From contig CM043962.1 of the NCBI GenBank assembly GCA_014529385.2, forward strand, positions 37,167,098 to 37,231,097: a DNA stretch of 64,000 bases, in the 5' to 3' direction. The DNA is from Adiantum capillus-veneris (taxonomy: Eukaryota > Streptophyta > Polypodiopsida > Polypodiales > Pteridaceae). Below the pieces are notes generated by a model. It was not told where the DNA came from. It made no database searches and saw nothing but the letters and a program-made list of their open reading frames with translations. Both the position numbers and the translations under genes were made by a program. Positions 1 through 11,061 of the stretch are shown in pieces; position 1 is the stretch's first letter, and each line of letters starts with the position of its first letter.

Positions 1-240
1 GCAAGCCTTCATTACTCCCTTGATTGGGAAGTTGAGGCTTCATGTCCAAAGCTATGTCGACAAAGAAGACTTTTTTTTATCTCTTCTCTCCAACATGAGG
101 ATGTTATCCTAGGGGCACCATGGTTCATTTGAATGGTTGTCAACATGTAGTTCCCTGAAAGGATATTCTACTTCACCTACATGGAAAAGAGCATGTACAT
201 GATGCTAATGAGTCGAGGAACACCATATCCCTGGTAAATA
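1..240 (+). pseudogene. Chromovirus aspartic protease, C-terminal end
   Basis: The frame around 100-125 reads EDVILGAPWF, the conserved C-terminal flap-side motif (ILGxPWL type) of Ty3/gypsy retropepsins. It is preceded by KLRLHVQSYVDKEDFF. The catalytic DTGA region would lie left of the window. Frameshifts follow within 60 bases. The family enzyme cleaves the Gag-Pol polyprotein. Position immediately upstream of the RT remnant in the same orientation supports the call. Confidence 0.6.
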
Positions 241-414
241 CGCTTGCTTTTGATAAGTTAATGAAAAGCTCTATTTTTGCGTATATGATTTTTGTAAGAG
301 AATCTGTAAATGATTCTAATGTTTTCACAAGTAGCAATAAAGGGAATTAAGAGAAATTAGAGTTGTCTAATTTCCTAAATGGATTCCAAGATGTTTCATT
401 GATGACATCCCTAG

Positions 415-900
415 TGAGCTACCTCCAAAACGAGGGGATGATGACCATGCAATAGAGCTTCTACTAGGAAGCTCACCGCCTAATAAACCTCCTTATTGAG
501 CCTTTCACAAGATCAACAAGAGGAGATCATGAGGCAAGTGCATGAATTGGTGGGAAAAAAAATGGTGAGCCTTACTCCTCTCCATTCTGCTCACCAGTAT
601 TTTTAGTGCAAAAGAAAGATGGCATATATCACATGTGTGTCGACTATAGAGCACTAAATACAATCATTATAAAAAAAAAGATCTCTCGTGCCATGGATAG
701 AAGATCTATTTGATAAGCTACAAGTTTTGGCTTGACAAATACTCCAGGCGCATTCAAACTCATGATGGACAAAAATCTTCAAGCCACTCAAATTCTCTTG
801 AGGAGTACAAGTGACATCTCCTGGTAATCTTTCAAGTTGTGAGAGAGAATAAGATTTTCATTCATCAAAAGAAAAGTGAAATTTTTGTATAAGAGATTCA
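415..900 (+). pseudogene. Chromovirus reverse transcriptase, N-terminal half
   Basis: Around 415-500 the sequence reads ELPPKRGDDDHAIELLLGSS then PPNKPPY, the classic start of the Ty3/gypsy RT region. At 585-715 follow segments matching the usual [15 protein letters not shown] and RIEDLFDKL motifs, separated by frameshifts. The palm YVDD box is not readable between 715 and 900, where a stretch seems to have been lost. The family enzyme copies element RNA into cDNA inside virus-like particles. Confidence 0.7.
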
Positions 901-937
901 ATATTTAGGTCACATTATCTCTCAAGATGGTATATGT

Positions 938-1600
938 ATGGATTCATCAAAGTTGGAGGTAATAAAAGCATGGCCTAATCCAAGGAATCTACATGAGCTA
1001 AGAAGCTTTATTGGTATGTGTGCATACTATAGATGCTTCATAGCAAAATTCTCTCAAATAGTAGGACCATTGCATGACTTGACAAAGAAGAATGTTAAGC
1101 ACTCATGGATCGCTGAAGAATGTTAAGTACTCATGGATCGTTGAAGAACAAAATGCTTTTGACAAGCTCAAAGAGAAGCTTACCTCCCAACCAGTCCTTA
1201 TGCTTCCGGATCTCTCAAAACCATTTGAGGTCCAATGTGATGCTTGTGGTCATTGCCTTGGAGAAGTTTTGCTTCAAGAAGGGCATGCCATAGCATATGA
1301 GAACCGAAGGCTCAATGCCGATGAATGGGTCTTGGGAATATACAGAAAAGAGCTTTTAGCTATTCTACATGCCCTAGACACATAAAAGCACTATCTCTTG
1401 GGGGCTCCATTCATCGTACAAATGGATCACAAAGCCTCAAGAAATTCTGACACAAACCAAGCTCTCCGACAAAAAAATGAGGTGGAAAATTTCTTTCGCA
1501 ATTTAAATTTCATATTGCTCACATTGTTGGCAAGCATAATCAAGTGGTCGATGAATTTTCACAACAGCCAAGGGTAAATGTGGTGTCTATAGCAACTCAC
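938..1600 (+). pseudogene. Chromovirus RT connection and RNase H
   Basis: The part at 938-1126 reads SKLEVIKAWPNP then LRSFIGMCAYYRCFI, the RT thumb/connection of gypsy elements. A short direct repeat (KKNVKxSWI encoded twice, near 1085 and 1110) duplicates about 36 bp and shifts the frame. The next part (1092-1385) gives FDKLKEKLTSQPVL, then PFEVQCDACGHCLGEVLLQ, with the first RNase H aspartate in QCDAC, and YRKELLAILHALDT with the catalytic glutamate. After a stop at 1383 it continues as HYLLGAPFIVQMDHKAS. Family role: removes RNA from the RNA-DNA hybrid. Confidence 0.85.
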
Positions 1601-1689
1601 AATGATTTATCTTTTATGATAGCGAGTATGCTAATGATCGAGACTTTAAGTACATAACTACAACCTTTGCATTAAGGAAGGAAAAAAAA

Positions 1690-2520
1690 ACCATTCACCG
1701 TGGAGGATGGTTATCTTCCTAATGACAATAGGCTATGTGCTACTCACCCATACAATAAGAAGGTCATGTATGAATCCCATGCTTCTCATTATGCGGGGAA
1801 AAGTAGGATTCCATAATCTACTCTTCGAGGAGTAGAATGCATTTTTGTTGGTCAACCATGAAAAGTAAACATACAAGAGTATGTTTCAAAATGCGTGGTA
1901 TACCAAAAATTGAAGTTTCATCGAGGGAGCAACTTGGATTGTTTCAGTTGAAGGCTTAGCAGGAAAACACAATCTACGCCTATCAAAAAACACTATTAAG
2001 GCACATCAAACGGTAACCCTCTTTAGATCTCAAATTTTAAAGTATCATGGTTTTTTAACATCTATAGTGTCGAACAAAGATCCTAGAATGACCAATAATT
2101 TCTAGAAGGGTCTCTTTTAGAATCTAGGAAGTAGATTAAATTTCTCTTTTGGCCTATCATCCACAAATGGATGACCAAAGTGAAATAACTAATCGAATGA
2201 TTCTTGAATCTACTAAAAGCCTATGTCATGGAAGTAGATCAATGTTCTCAATGAGAGAAGTACCTACCTCTTATAGAGTATGCATACAATGACGTTGTAC
2301 ATACTTCTATGGGGAAAGCACCTTTCGAGGTTAAAGAGGGAAGATCCAAAGGTCCCTTACTACTTAAAGTACATGGGAAGATCTTCGTTGCTGATGAATA
2401 TAGCCGAGACTCACAAGAATCTTTTTAAAGATTAAAGAGGTTATATCCATCTCAAAGCAAAGGCAAAAAGGGTTGCTTCTAATAAGCATAGAAGAGCCTT
2501 AGCCTTTAAGCAAAATGATT
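1690..2520 (+). pseudogene. Chromovirus integrase
   Basis: Fragments in two frames show the integrase: VEDGYLPNDNRLCATHP, then ESHASHYAGKSR and VSKCVVYQKLKF, an HHCC zinc module with one cysteine changed to tyrosine. The core end reads LIEYAYNDVVHTSMGKAPFE near 2270-2330. RRALAFKQNDWVLLKFL near 2490-2540 is the C-terminal GPF/SH3-like region. Many stops and small deletions make it non-functional. The central DDE residues cannot all be read. Family role: joins cDNA ends to host DNA. Confidence 0.75.
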
Positions 2521-2779
2521 GGGTCTTGCTAAAGTTTCTCAAGGCTTGTCTAAGCCATACTACGGGCAAGAATCCTACGAGCCACCAATAGTATTATGCT
2601 AAACTAGCAAAAAGATACTATGGTCCTTTCTTTTAAAATTCTTAAGCCAATCAATGAGATGGTTTATTAGTTAAAGTTACCCAACCATTGGCTCATTCAC
2701 AATGCTAACCATGTGAGCCTACTCAAGCCTTACAAGGAGAGCCACAAAAAGAACCACTGATGGAGGACCCAGAGATCGA

Positions 2780-2970
2780 AGATCAAGAAGAGGTGTTGCA
2801 GTCCGAATTGATTCTTTGACACGAAGACAAGGTACTAAGAAATGGTAATGTTATCCAATGATATCTTGTTAAGTTTAAGAATTATCCTTTTAAAGATGGT
2901 AGATGGATGCAAGGAACCTAGCTTAAGGATAATATGAACCTTGTCAATGCTTACAATGCTACACTAGAGT
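2780..2970 (+). pseudogene. Chromodomain at integrase C-terminus
   Basis: The sequence reads SELIL, stop, HEDKVLRNGNVIQ, then YLVKFKNYPFKDGRWMQGT and NLVNAYNATLE. This matches a chromodomain: the Y-L-V-K-F/W strand, the W of the aromatic cage (GRW), then a C-terminal helix. It is separated by two stops and one single-base shift. In chromoviruses this domain binds modified histone tails to steer insertion. It fixes the family assignment of the whole remnant. Confidence 0.75.
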
Positions 2971-3436
2971 AAGCAAATGAAAATGCATTTTAAATTAACA
3001 ATGTTTTTGTCTTATGAGACTCATTCTCTTTCTTTTATTGTGCACAAAATTCAAGAAGTATGCATGCTTAGGATCGTGTTTGTGGTAACGATGTCTCCCA
3101 AGCACCAAGTAGAACTTGTCACTCTACTTTGGAAGTATGATATGGACTAAAGAGCAGACATGCTTGCAGCAGCTAAGTCTCCCGAGCACCAAATGGATTA
3201 GTCATCCATTCTAGAATGATGTTGTAGGGTAAAAAGGGATCCTCTACCCGCTAAGAAACATGAATTAATGACTAGGCTATATCTTCTCTACCTCATAGTC
3301 AAGGACAACTATGATTTCAAGAGAGAGATAATATAATATCTAACTTCATCAAATGATTTTTTCATATTAAACTGATCATTTAATATGGGAAGATAAAAGG
3401 GAAACAAGAGTTAGAATATAGATATGTACTTCTAAA

Positions 3437-3624
3437 CCTATCTCAATAGGGGACTAAAAGGAGAAATGGCTGCATCTCAATAGGGGTCCAAAAGGAGACA
3501 GTCTACCAAAGAGCAATGTGCAATAAGTGCTTTTAGATTTACCTCAGCAAGGGACCAAGAGGAGAGATGGTTATATCTCAATAGGGGTCCAAAAGGAGGT
3601 AGTCTATCAAAGAGCAACGTGCAT
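3437..3624. repeat. Imperfect tandem repeat, about 104 bp, two copies
   Basis: Two diverged copies (about 3437-3523 and 3541-3624) share the run ATCTCAATAGGGGTCCAAAA followed by GGAG and a CAAAGAGCAA block. Within each copy the CTCAATAGGGG motif itself occurs twice, so the underlying unit is shorter. Confidence 0.6.
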
Positions 3625-3657
3625 CTAATGGAGCTTAAAAGACCTTAGGGTTAGTTT

Positions 3658-4062
3658 CATTAAAGACCTCCAAAAGTTAGTGTTAAAAATTCCGTTGATC
3701 TTAGGCAAGCTAGGGATGACTTTGAGGTGGGAACCGTACCCAAGCATGAGGTGCTTGTCGGCTTGCTAACTATAGTGCTTAAAGTGTTTGTGGGAACCTT
3801 ACCCAAAGCTTGAGGTGATTTTTATGCTAAAATGACTAAGGTGCTTGAAGTGTTCAATTCATTAAAGACCTCCAAAAGTTAGTGTTAAAAATTCCGTTGA
3901 TCTTAGGCAAGCTAGGGATGACTTTGAGGTGGGAACCGTACCCAAGCATGAGGTGCTTGTCGGCTTGCTAACTATAGTGCTTAAAGTGTTTGTGGGAACC
4001 TTGCCCAAAGCTTGAGGTGATTTTTATGCTAAAATGACTAAGGTGCTTGAAGTGTTCAATTC
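3658..4062. repeat. 202-bp direct tandem duplication
   Basis: CATTAAAGACCTCCAAAAGT begins at 3658 and again at 3860, and the following 200 bases match with, as far as I can see, only one difference (CCTTACCC against CCTTGCCC). The near identity indicates a recent unequal event. A short third piece (GTGCTTGAAGTGTTCAATTC) recurs at about 4112-4131. Confidence 0.9.
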
Positions 4063-4335
4063 AAGATAAACTCTCAAGAGACATAAACGGTTTCCATGTT
4101 TGATTGACTAAGTGCTTGAAGTGTTCAATTCAAACCAAATGACTTAAGAAGCATAAAAGACACATGGAAAAATTCTCCACATATGGCCCTCATGATGTGC
4201 TTGAATCATATTGGATAGGCTTTAAAGGGGGTCCAATAAGAATTTAGATGCATAAAAATAAATAATTAAGTTCTTTTTTTCAAAGAGGAAAAAGAGGACA
4301 CATGTTCCAAATGATATAATTAAATATTACTAGAA

Positions 4336-4926
4336 AGAGAGAGAGAGAAAGATAGAGGTGTGGACCAAGAATGAGAGGGGGGTATACTCTCCCATACACA
4401 CACACACACACTTTCTCTCATTGTGTGGAGTGAAAAGGACAAGAGCTCCATCTCCTTTCCAAGCTTGTTGAGAAGTGGAGAGCCTACACCAACGCTATTG
4501 GGTATGGAATGAAAATCCAACCAAGAGCCATGCTTCAATGCTTAAGATTGCCATCTTCTTCATCTTCATTACTATGCTATTATGCTATGCTAAGCAAGAA
4601 GAGTGATGATAAGTGAGGAACTATTTCTTTCTCCTATGGATGATTCTTCTCCTCTTCCCTACTCTCATTCCCCGCTAGCTCTCTCCACCTTTGAAGGTGT
4701 TTGAGGCCTTGGGACTGAGGCTTGGGATAGTTAATGCTTTTCACAAAGTTTATGTTATGCTCGTGATGCATGAAGCTTTCCATCTTCATAGCATCACCAA
4801 GGTCACAAGGAACACAAAGATTGTATTGTACCAAGTCTCTCCTAATAGGAGAACTATAATACAAATGCCTTTTGGAGGGGGGACCGGCTCCAAGTAAATC
4901 CGGTCCTCAACTATTGTCATGTTCTC

Positions 4927-4960
<34 letters not shown>

Positions 4961-4961
4961 G
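4336..4961. repeat. Short GA, CA and CT microsatellites; no gene seen
   Basis: A GA run at 4334-4348, a CA run near 4396-4412 and a CT run at 4929-4961 (about 32 bp). Short open frames between them are low-complexity translations or lack any recognisable motif. I see no gene in 4064-5160. Confidence 0.7.
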
Positions 4962-5165
4962 AAAAAAGTATTATTCATGTAAAGTTAATTAAGTACTATG
5001 TTTATGTTGCTACCATCAATTAAGTTCACCCTCTGTGTTCTCAAAGTGATCTCACAAAAATGCTCACTTTAATTCTCTTAATTCCGCTATTCAAAGTTCA
5101 CAGGCCATTTCCATTACATGACCGAAACATAAGGTGTGGGACCAAAGAGACGTGTCACCTATAGA

Positions 5166-5308
5166 TTTCATGCCAAGGGTAGGACCAGACACGACCAAGG
5201 GCCAGGACGGACATGCAGTCAAGGGGATCCCTATATTTAGCAGGCCAAGGGTCTATATAGGGCATGGCTGGGTGGTGATGAGCATGTTCCAGTTCCCTAT
5301 GCCTTACA
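5166..5308 (+). repeat. 5' LTR of the non-autonomous element
   Basis: Begins TTTCATGCC (expected TG changed to TT) and ends CCTTACA. It differs from the 3' LTR by four transitions or transversions inside and one at the second base. It contains a TATA-like box, listed separately. Confidence 0.9.
5252..5260 (+). promoter_or_regulatory. TATA-like box in 5' LTR
   Basis: TCTATATAG lies about 50 bp from the LTR end, where an LTR promoter is expected; the same sequence recurs at 11148-11156 in the 3' LTR. An upstream CTATATTTA is an alternative. Function is inferred from position only. Confidence 0.45.
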
Positions 5309-5309
5309 A

Positions 5310-5321
5310 TGGTATCAGAGC
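5310..5321 (+). other. Primer binding site (initiator tRNA-Met type)
   Basis: TGGTATCAGAGC begins one base after the LTR end. This 12-mer is the standard copia primer site, complementary to the 3' end or half of plant initiator tRNA-Met. It shows the repeat at 5166-5308 is a 5' LTR in plus orientation. Confidence 0.9.
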
Positions 5322-5383
5322 TCAGGTGGAGAAGGAGGGATGGAGGAGGGGAAGAAGCATGGTCTTCTCTTTCCCTCTCGTGC

Positions 5384-5387
<4 letters not shown>

Positions 5388-5424
<37 letters not shown>

Positions 5425-5730
5425 TTTGCAAGGCATTCCTCTCAATCTCTCTCGCAGCCATGGCAAAATCTGTGCATGGAATTGCATGCGATTGCATGGC
5501 TCTTCTTCGACGAGGCAGGAATGGAAGCCGAAGAAGCAAGCATCGTGTGCTGCTATCCCAAGTCGGGGAGGTACAATCAAATCCCACAGGACCGTGGGCA
5601 GTAACCCTAAGCGAGGACGAAGGCGTGTTTTTGGCCGGTACCAAACGGTGCGCAGGTGGACTCAGTAGGAGCGCGCAAGGGAGCTGAGAAAAAGCAATCA
5701 TCATAGGGACGGGTCGAGTCGAGCAATGAG

Positions 5731-5821
<91 letters not shown>
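5388..5821. repeat. Two (TC)n microsatellites in the element leader
   Basis: TC runs at about 5388-5418 and 5731-5821; the second is about 90 bp and nearly pure. The stretch between (5419-5730) has overlapping open frames with no recognisable domain, so I do not call a gene. Confidence 0.9.
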
Positions 5822-5827
<6 letters not shown>

Positions 5828-5962
5828 CCTCTTGGCGGCTCTGCCCGCAGTGCCATCGCTCGCAGTAGAAACAATAAGTTATTTTTTTAATTTTTTTATT
5901 AAAAAAAAACTTTCAATATGCTAGCGGCCCGTCCCACCAAGAGCCGGCTGTCGGGCCATCCT

Positions 5963-6110
5963 GGATGCATACGAGGATTGAAGGGGCGGAAGAGCCACTC
6001 ACGGACTCCTTGCTCGGCTTGCCGGGATGCATGCGAGCCTTGAAAAGGCGGAAGGGCCACTCACGGACTCCTTGCTCGGCTTGCCGGGATGCATGTGAGC
6101 TTTGCCTCGA
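5963..6110. repeat. 62-bp tandem repeat, 2.4 copies
   Basis: GGATGCAT plus a GCGAG-like block begins at 5963, 6025 and 6087. The first two units share GCCACTCACGGACTCCTTGC followed by TCGGCTTGCC. The third unit is cut short. It lies inside the non-autonomous element. Confidence 0.85.
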
Positions 6111-9100
6111 AGGGAGGCAAAGGCTGTTTTTTCAAGGTATGCATGTCGTGTCATGCATGCTCATGCTCGAGCCTCAGCAAAGGGGCCATGGCAATAGTGA
6201 GGAAGCAAAGTGCTCCCGCATCTCATCAGAAAGAGATTTCCAAGGGTGCTTTTATTCCAAATCAACAACAATTGCACTTCGACCAAGAAATATGCTCGTG
6301 GCAAAAAGCTTTCGAGAGCAAAAGCAATGCCAACAAGGATTGATGAAGACAATCAAGATGTTTGGCATGCTCGACTAAGAGCAGGAGCCTTCCAGTACTG
6401 TGCTGCCTTCACAGATTTTTGACATGATTCCAGGTAAATCTGTCTACATTTTGGCATTACTTTTTGAATTAGTTATGCAATCAATTGTTTTTTATTATGG
6501 TTCGTTGACGTGTAAATCTGCACACCCAATAAGGTATGCGCCTAGTATGGTGCTCTTGGCATTCATTGTTGAAATCACCTCAATGCTTAACTTGCGAAAT
6601 TGACTCAAGCATGGCTTGGGTACCTGCCGCACTGATCTGCTACACGGATCATCAACAGTTCATTTTTTGTGCCAATGGACTCTCAAGGAGATCGGCACAC
6701 CATGTGGCTCGACTTGATGAACGGTGCATAGGGCTCGGCATGGCCAACTTCTTGTCACTGCTTCAGAAATCGGCAAAGATGCTAGCCACATAGCACTAGC
6801 CAATTTCCATTGACAAGGTCAATTTTTGTTTACCATGATATCTGTACGTCAACAACAGCATCTGTTGGCTAACTAATCCTTCCTTTTGTGAAGCAAGGCT
6901 TCCATTTCTACATTTTGCATTGAGCCTTCCCACTTTTGGCATATGCTATGAGCATAGACACTTGGGAAGGATTTGGTAAAATGCTTGCAAGTTGTCTCAG
7001 TACGTACAAGATGGACGTATATGATACAAAGGGGTGTATGTGCATACACAATAACTCTCTTGAAACAATCTCTCGCAAAGCAGATATGGCTATGAGCTGG
7101 TTCGGAATGAGTTTTTTCCTTCCAAATCTCTGGACCACTGGTTACCGCAACGACCAGGTTAGTCAATTTTAAGTTCTTCTTATTTTTCCATGTTTATATC
7201 TTTGCTTGGAAATTATTGTTTTGTGCAAACCAAAGTTCTTTGAAAATTTAAAATGAAGCAAGGCTTCTCGCTTGTGCCAAGGTACTGCCCAATGACTTGG
7301 CATCACGGGCAATGGCACACAAGTTTGGAAAACTGGCAAAATAGGGAATATCACTCCCTACCAGTACATCTATGCAAGGCACTTATGGTTTTGGCTCTCA
7401 CGTTTGAGGCCATCACTTTTGCCAAGGGCTTAAATTTTTGCATGCATGGCATGCTAGCTAGGTAGATTCAATTCTACCGCCTTATGCAATATGCTTCCAC
7501 TATAACACTAGACACTTTGTGACGGACAAGATAAGTTATGGATTGTTTGACATGATTTTTGGTTGTTGTTAACACACAACACCACTAAAAAGAACCTAAA
7601 ACTTGGACTTGATTCACCGGCAAAGTGCCCTATTCAAGTCATCCTCGTACAATCACGACCCCATACACGGTAGATGGTCAAGATTTGACTTGTGTTTTCT
7701 GTTGCCTCTCTCGATGAGAGCATCATACCGACAAATTGTTGTATGCTTGTAGAATAAGCTGCAAACCAGGCATAAGATGCACACGAGCACATGGATTGGG
7801 TACGCACTACATTAGGCTAGAAATTGGGCAAGATGCCATCTACATTAGTCTTCATCGGTTCGTTAATTGAACACTAATGGCCATAAGGGCTATGAGCCAC
7901 ACACACTGGCTAAGAGTCGTTGTTACATCTCGGGTAAGACCCAATTGTTCGCATTCCTTGGGTCATTGTTCTTAAGATCGAATAGATCTGCCCAGTGGAG
8001 TACACATCAAACACATTGATGTTAATGGACAAGCACGAGTCTTTTCATTATGAAGGTTTAGAGTGTCATTGTTGCACTACATGTTTTTTGTGCGACGCTC
8101 AAGTTGAGTTTTTGATAATATTAAACTCACATTAGCTAATCTATACCACGGAATCTAGAGACAGCATGGCTGTTCTTCATACGAGCTAGGCATCTCACTT
8201 GTGTGGATTTCTTGCTCTCTCTATGGCACTACGAGTGTCTATGGCGTCACAGTTTTGCGGTACGACCCCGCATGTGTTTACTAAATCACCCATAGGCATT
8301 CAAGATCACAGTTTGATCTATCCTAGTTGTACTTTCAAGGAAAGAAGCCCGCAATCTACCAGGGGGTAGTGGACAACTTCAACTTTTCAAGTTGATTCTC
8401 ATCATTCTGTACACGGTTAACTATGTTGGTTACCGTTATCTGCTAGTTGAGCAGTATTTGCAAAGGGTCTTACCAAGGGGTTTGAATACGTAGATTCTAC
8501 CCAACGGGCTTGGATTGCGAAGGACACACCCTGGGTTTCCAGTGAAATGTTGCTTGGTTTTTTTTACAGGTGGGAGACGTGCTCCTGTGCATTTGAATAC
8601 GAGTAGCTGAAGTTTCAGTTCAATCCCCAGGGCCCTGCCAAGGGCATGGCAGAACAACTATTTTGGGCCGTAGTGTCCAATGTACATTATGCTGTAATGA
8701 ACCCACTTGTCGGATTTGATTTGGCACATGTTGTCACATGGGATACAACATGGTCTAGGGACTCAAGGAGTTCAGTTTAGCAAGTGTGGAACAAGGCTAA
8801 TGAGGGTCCCTCTCACTCCCGTCGTAGAGTGTTTGCAGTTACCTCCACACACAAGTACATCTTGTACTTGTAGGATGTTCTTTTTTCAGACATCAATAGT
8901 TGAGACATATTCCACATGTGGCAAATATGAGTCTTTGGGACTGACACTCGCACCCACTATTTCAAATATGTGTCACGACAGAGTCCCTAGGTGCTGGTCA
9001 CATCTGTTTTCTAGACCATTTTCAGCACGACGTATCAGGAGCAATTTAGGTGGCCAAAAATTGTCGGATACTTAGAATGACTTGTTCAGGTACAAGTATT

Positions 9101-9620
9101 GCTAAACAACATTACAGATGGTTGTTTATACATATAGCAAGGCTCTAAGTTGTTAATGAAAAAGTTTCATTGTTTGTCCCTAGAAGTGATTAATGTTTCA
9201 CCTTCTATTATGATTCAAACATTTTAGCAAGGCTTGCAAATGATTGCAGCAGAAAGTACTTAGTTTCTTTTCGAAACTATTTAGATTCCTCTTTACTGTG
9301 TGCTACGCACATCACATTCGCCATAAGTATTGGCAAGGATGATCATGGATATACAGGTTCGGATTTGTTTTTTGCTAAATGCATGCACACTAGGTGTTAT
9401 GGGCCCTAGTGTTTAGCAAAGGTTGATTTGGAACGGCATGCATATTCATCAAGTTGTTGCTTATGAAGGATTTTGCACTCTATGTGCAGTATCTCTCTGA
9501 GCTTACTTTTGGATCTACCAATCACCAATAGAGGTCATGGCTCGGTTTGGGTGCTTGTGGATTTTTCACGTTAACCAAGATGGTTATTCATCAGGACATT
9601 GTGGTTTGCTTAGCAATGTT
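6111..9620. other. Interior of non-autonomous element, no gene recognised
   Basis: About 3.5 kb of moderately AT-rich sequence. Open frames are all under 125 codons, overlap on both strands and carry no retroelement or host domain that I recognise. Possible origins are decayed gag-pol beyond recognition or captured host DNA; the sequence alone does not decide. Confidence 0.6.
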
Positions 9621-10414
9621 GTATGATATTGTGATCCCTGTTTACGGGCCATCTGGAAAGACTGTCTGTAAATCATGGAGAAAACACCTCAGTTTTATCA
9701 GTTATCTACGGAGATAGGCAGATTACAAAGTGTAATCTTGTGTGAAGGATATGCAAAGTGCGTACATTAGAACCAAGCGATCCAATTAGTAAGCATTTAT
9801 TACTCTACTTGGAGTTTGCTTACCATAAGTTAAAGTTTTCTTACCATAAGTTAAAGCATGTTTGCGACTAGGTGTAGTCTCTTCATGTATAAATCAAGTT
9901 CTCAACCTTGAACACTAGTTATGGTAGGGTTGTTTACTGCTGAAATTGGAAAACAAGTCAAGGACTTAAACTTGGCTGATGAGTTATGTTAGCAAGTTAC
10001 TTTCATGGAAAGTGAAAAGAGGTACTCTTTAGGGTACATCTTGGTGTGATAACTTGTTTTGTATACTCATGTGTGTTCTAAATGGAGTCTACACACTATG
10101 ATTGGATAGGAATCGGTAAAACAAGATGGTTGTAAATGGACAACAATGTGAAAAATCAAGATGTCACTCTTGGATTCATTGGACCTCCTACTGAACCATG
10201 TTCCGATCAAAAGAACAGTTGGAGCCATGAAGGATGCCACTATAGAAAACATTAGTGTATCATCACTCTTGTTTTCAAGGACGAAAACGCTTCTCCAAGG
10301 GGGGAGTAATGTCATGCCAAGGGTAGGACTAGGCACGGCCAAGGGCCACTACCCCCTGGTAGATTGCGGACTTTTTTCCTCGAAAGTACAACTGGGATAG
10401 ATCAAACTGTGATC
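8304..10414. repeat. Inverted pair: 8304-8372 and 10346-10414
   Basis: The 69 bp at 8304-8372 (GATCACAGTTTGATC...GGGGGTAGTGGA) reappears reverse-complemented at 10346-10414 with a few mismatches. The second copy sits exactly where a truncated LTR start ends and the second copy of the 3' interior begins. Confidence 0.88.
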
Positions 10415-11060
10415 CCCGTTTACGGGCCATCTGGAAAGACTGTCTATAAATCATGGAGAAAACACCTTGGTACTGTCAGTTATCCACGGGGATAGGCAGA
10501 TTACAAAGTGTAATCTTGTGCTGAAGGATATTCAAAGTGTGTACGTTAGCACCAAGCGATCCAATTAGTAAGCATTTGTTGCTCTACTTGGAGTTTGCTT
10601 ACCATAAGTTAAAGCATGTTTGCAACTACGTGTAGTCTCTTCATGTATAAATCAAGTTCTCAACCTTGAACACTAGTTATGGTGGGGTTGTTTACTGCTA
10701 AAATTGGAAAACAAGTCAAGGACTTAAACTTGGCTGATGAGTTATGTTAGCAAGTTACTTTCATGGAAAGTGAAAAGAGGTACTCTTTAGGGTACATCTT
10801 GGTGTGATAACTCGTTACTCATGTGTGTTCTAAATGGAGTCTACACACTATGATTGGATAGGAATCAGTAACACAAGATGGTTGCAAATGGACAACAATG
10901 TGAAAAATCAAGATGTTACTCATGGTTTCATTGGACCTCCTGCTGAACCATGTTCCGGTCAACCAAACAGCTGGAGCCATGAAGGATGCCACTATAGAAA
11001 ACATTAGTGTATCATCACTCTTGTTTTCGAGGATGAAAATGCTTCTCCAAGGGGGGAGTA
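9629..11060. repeat. Direct duplication of the element's 3' interior (about 0.7 kb each)
   Basis: The block from GTGATCCC, TGTTTACGGGCC at 9629 to the polypurine tract before 10310 is repeated from 10409 to 11060, with scattered substitutions and small indels. The first copy runs on into only the first 36 bp of an LTR (10310-10345) before switching to the inverted fragment. The second copy runs into the full 3' LTR. Confidence 0.9.
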
Positions 11061-11061
11061 A
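11049..11061 (+). other. Polypurine tract
   Basis: AAGGGGGGAGTAA directly precedes the 3' LTR start (TGTCATGCC). A second copy of the tract is at 10297-10309 before the truncated LTR. It would prime plus-strand DNA synthesis. Confidence 0.8.

Larger units (their letters stand above)
1..2985 (+). mobile_element. Ty3/gypsy chromovirus, 3' half, degenerate
   Basis: Plus-strand pol remnant that enters from the left window edge. Domains follow the normal Ty3/gypsy order: end of protease, reverse transcriptase, RNase H, zinc-finger integrase and a C-terminal chromodomain. Each is readable only by hopping between frames and over stop codons, so the copy is dead. In this family the polyprotein makes cDNA and inserts it, and the chromodomain directs integration to chromatin. 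The gag gene and 5' LTR lie outside the window. The chromodomain places it among chromoviruses; a finer clade cannot be given by eye. Confidence 0.88.
3331..5119 (+). repeat. Possible 3' LTR of the chromovirus
   Basis: Purine-rich AAGAGAGAGATAA at 3318-3330 looks like a polypurine tract. The following TATAATATCTAAC resembles the TGTGATATC-type LTR start of plant chromoviruses with one mutation. A candidate end is the TTACA at 5115-5119. No 5' LTR is in the window for comparison, so both limits are inference. The interval has no credible gene; it holds the tandem repeats and (CT)n arrays listed separately. Confidence 0.25.

Noticed and set aside
5134-5704. Overlapping open frames of up to 156 codons next to the left LTR considered as gag
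   Set aside because: They run through the LTR and a CT array in several frames on both strands and have no gag or zinc-knuckle motif.
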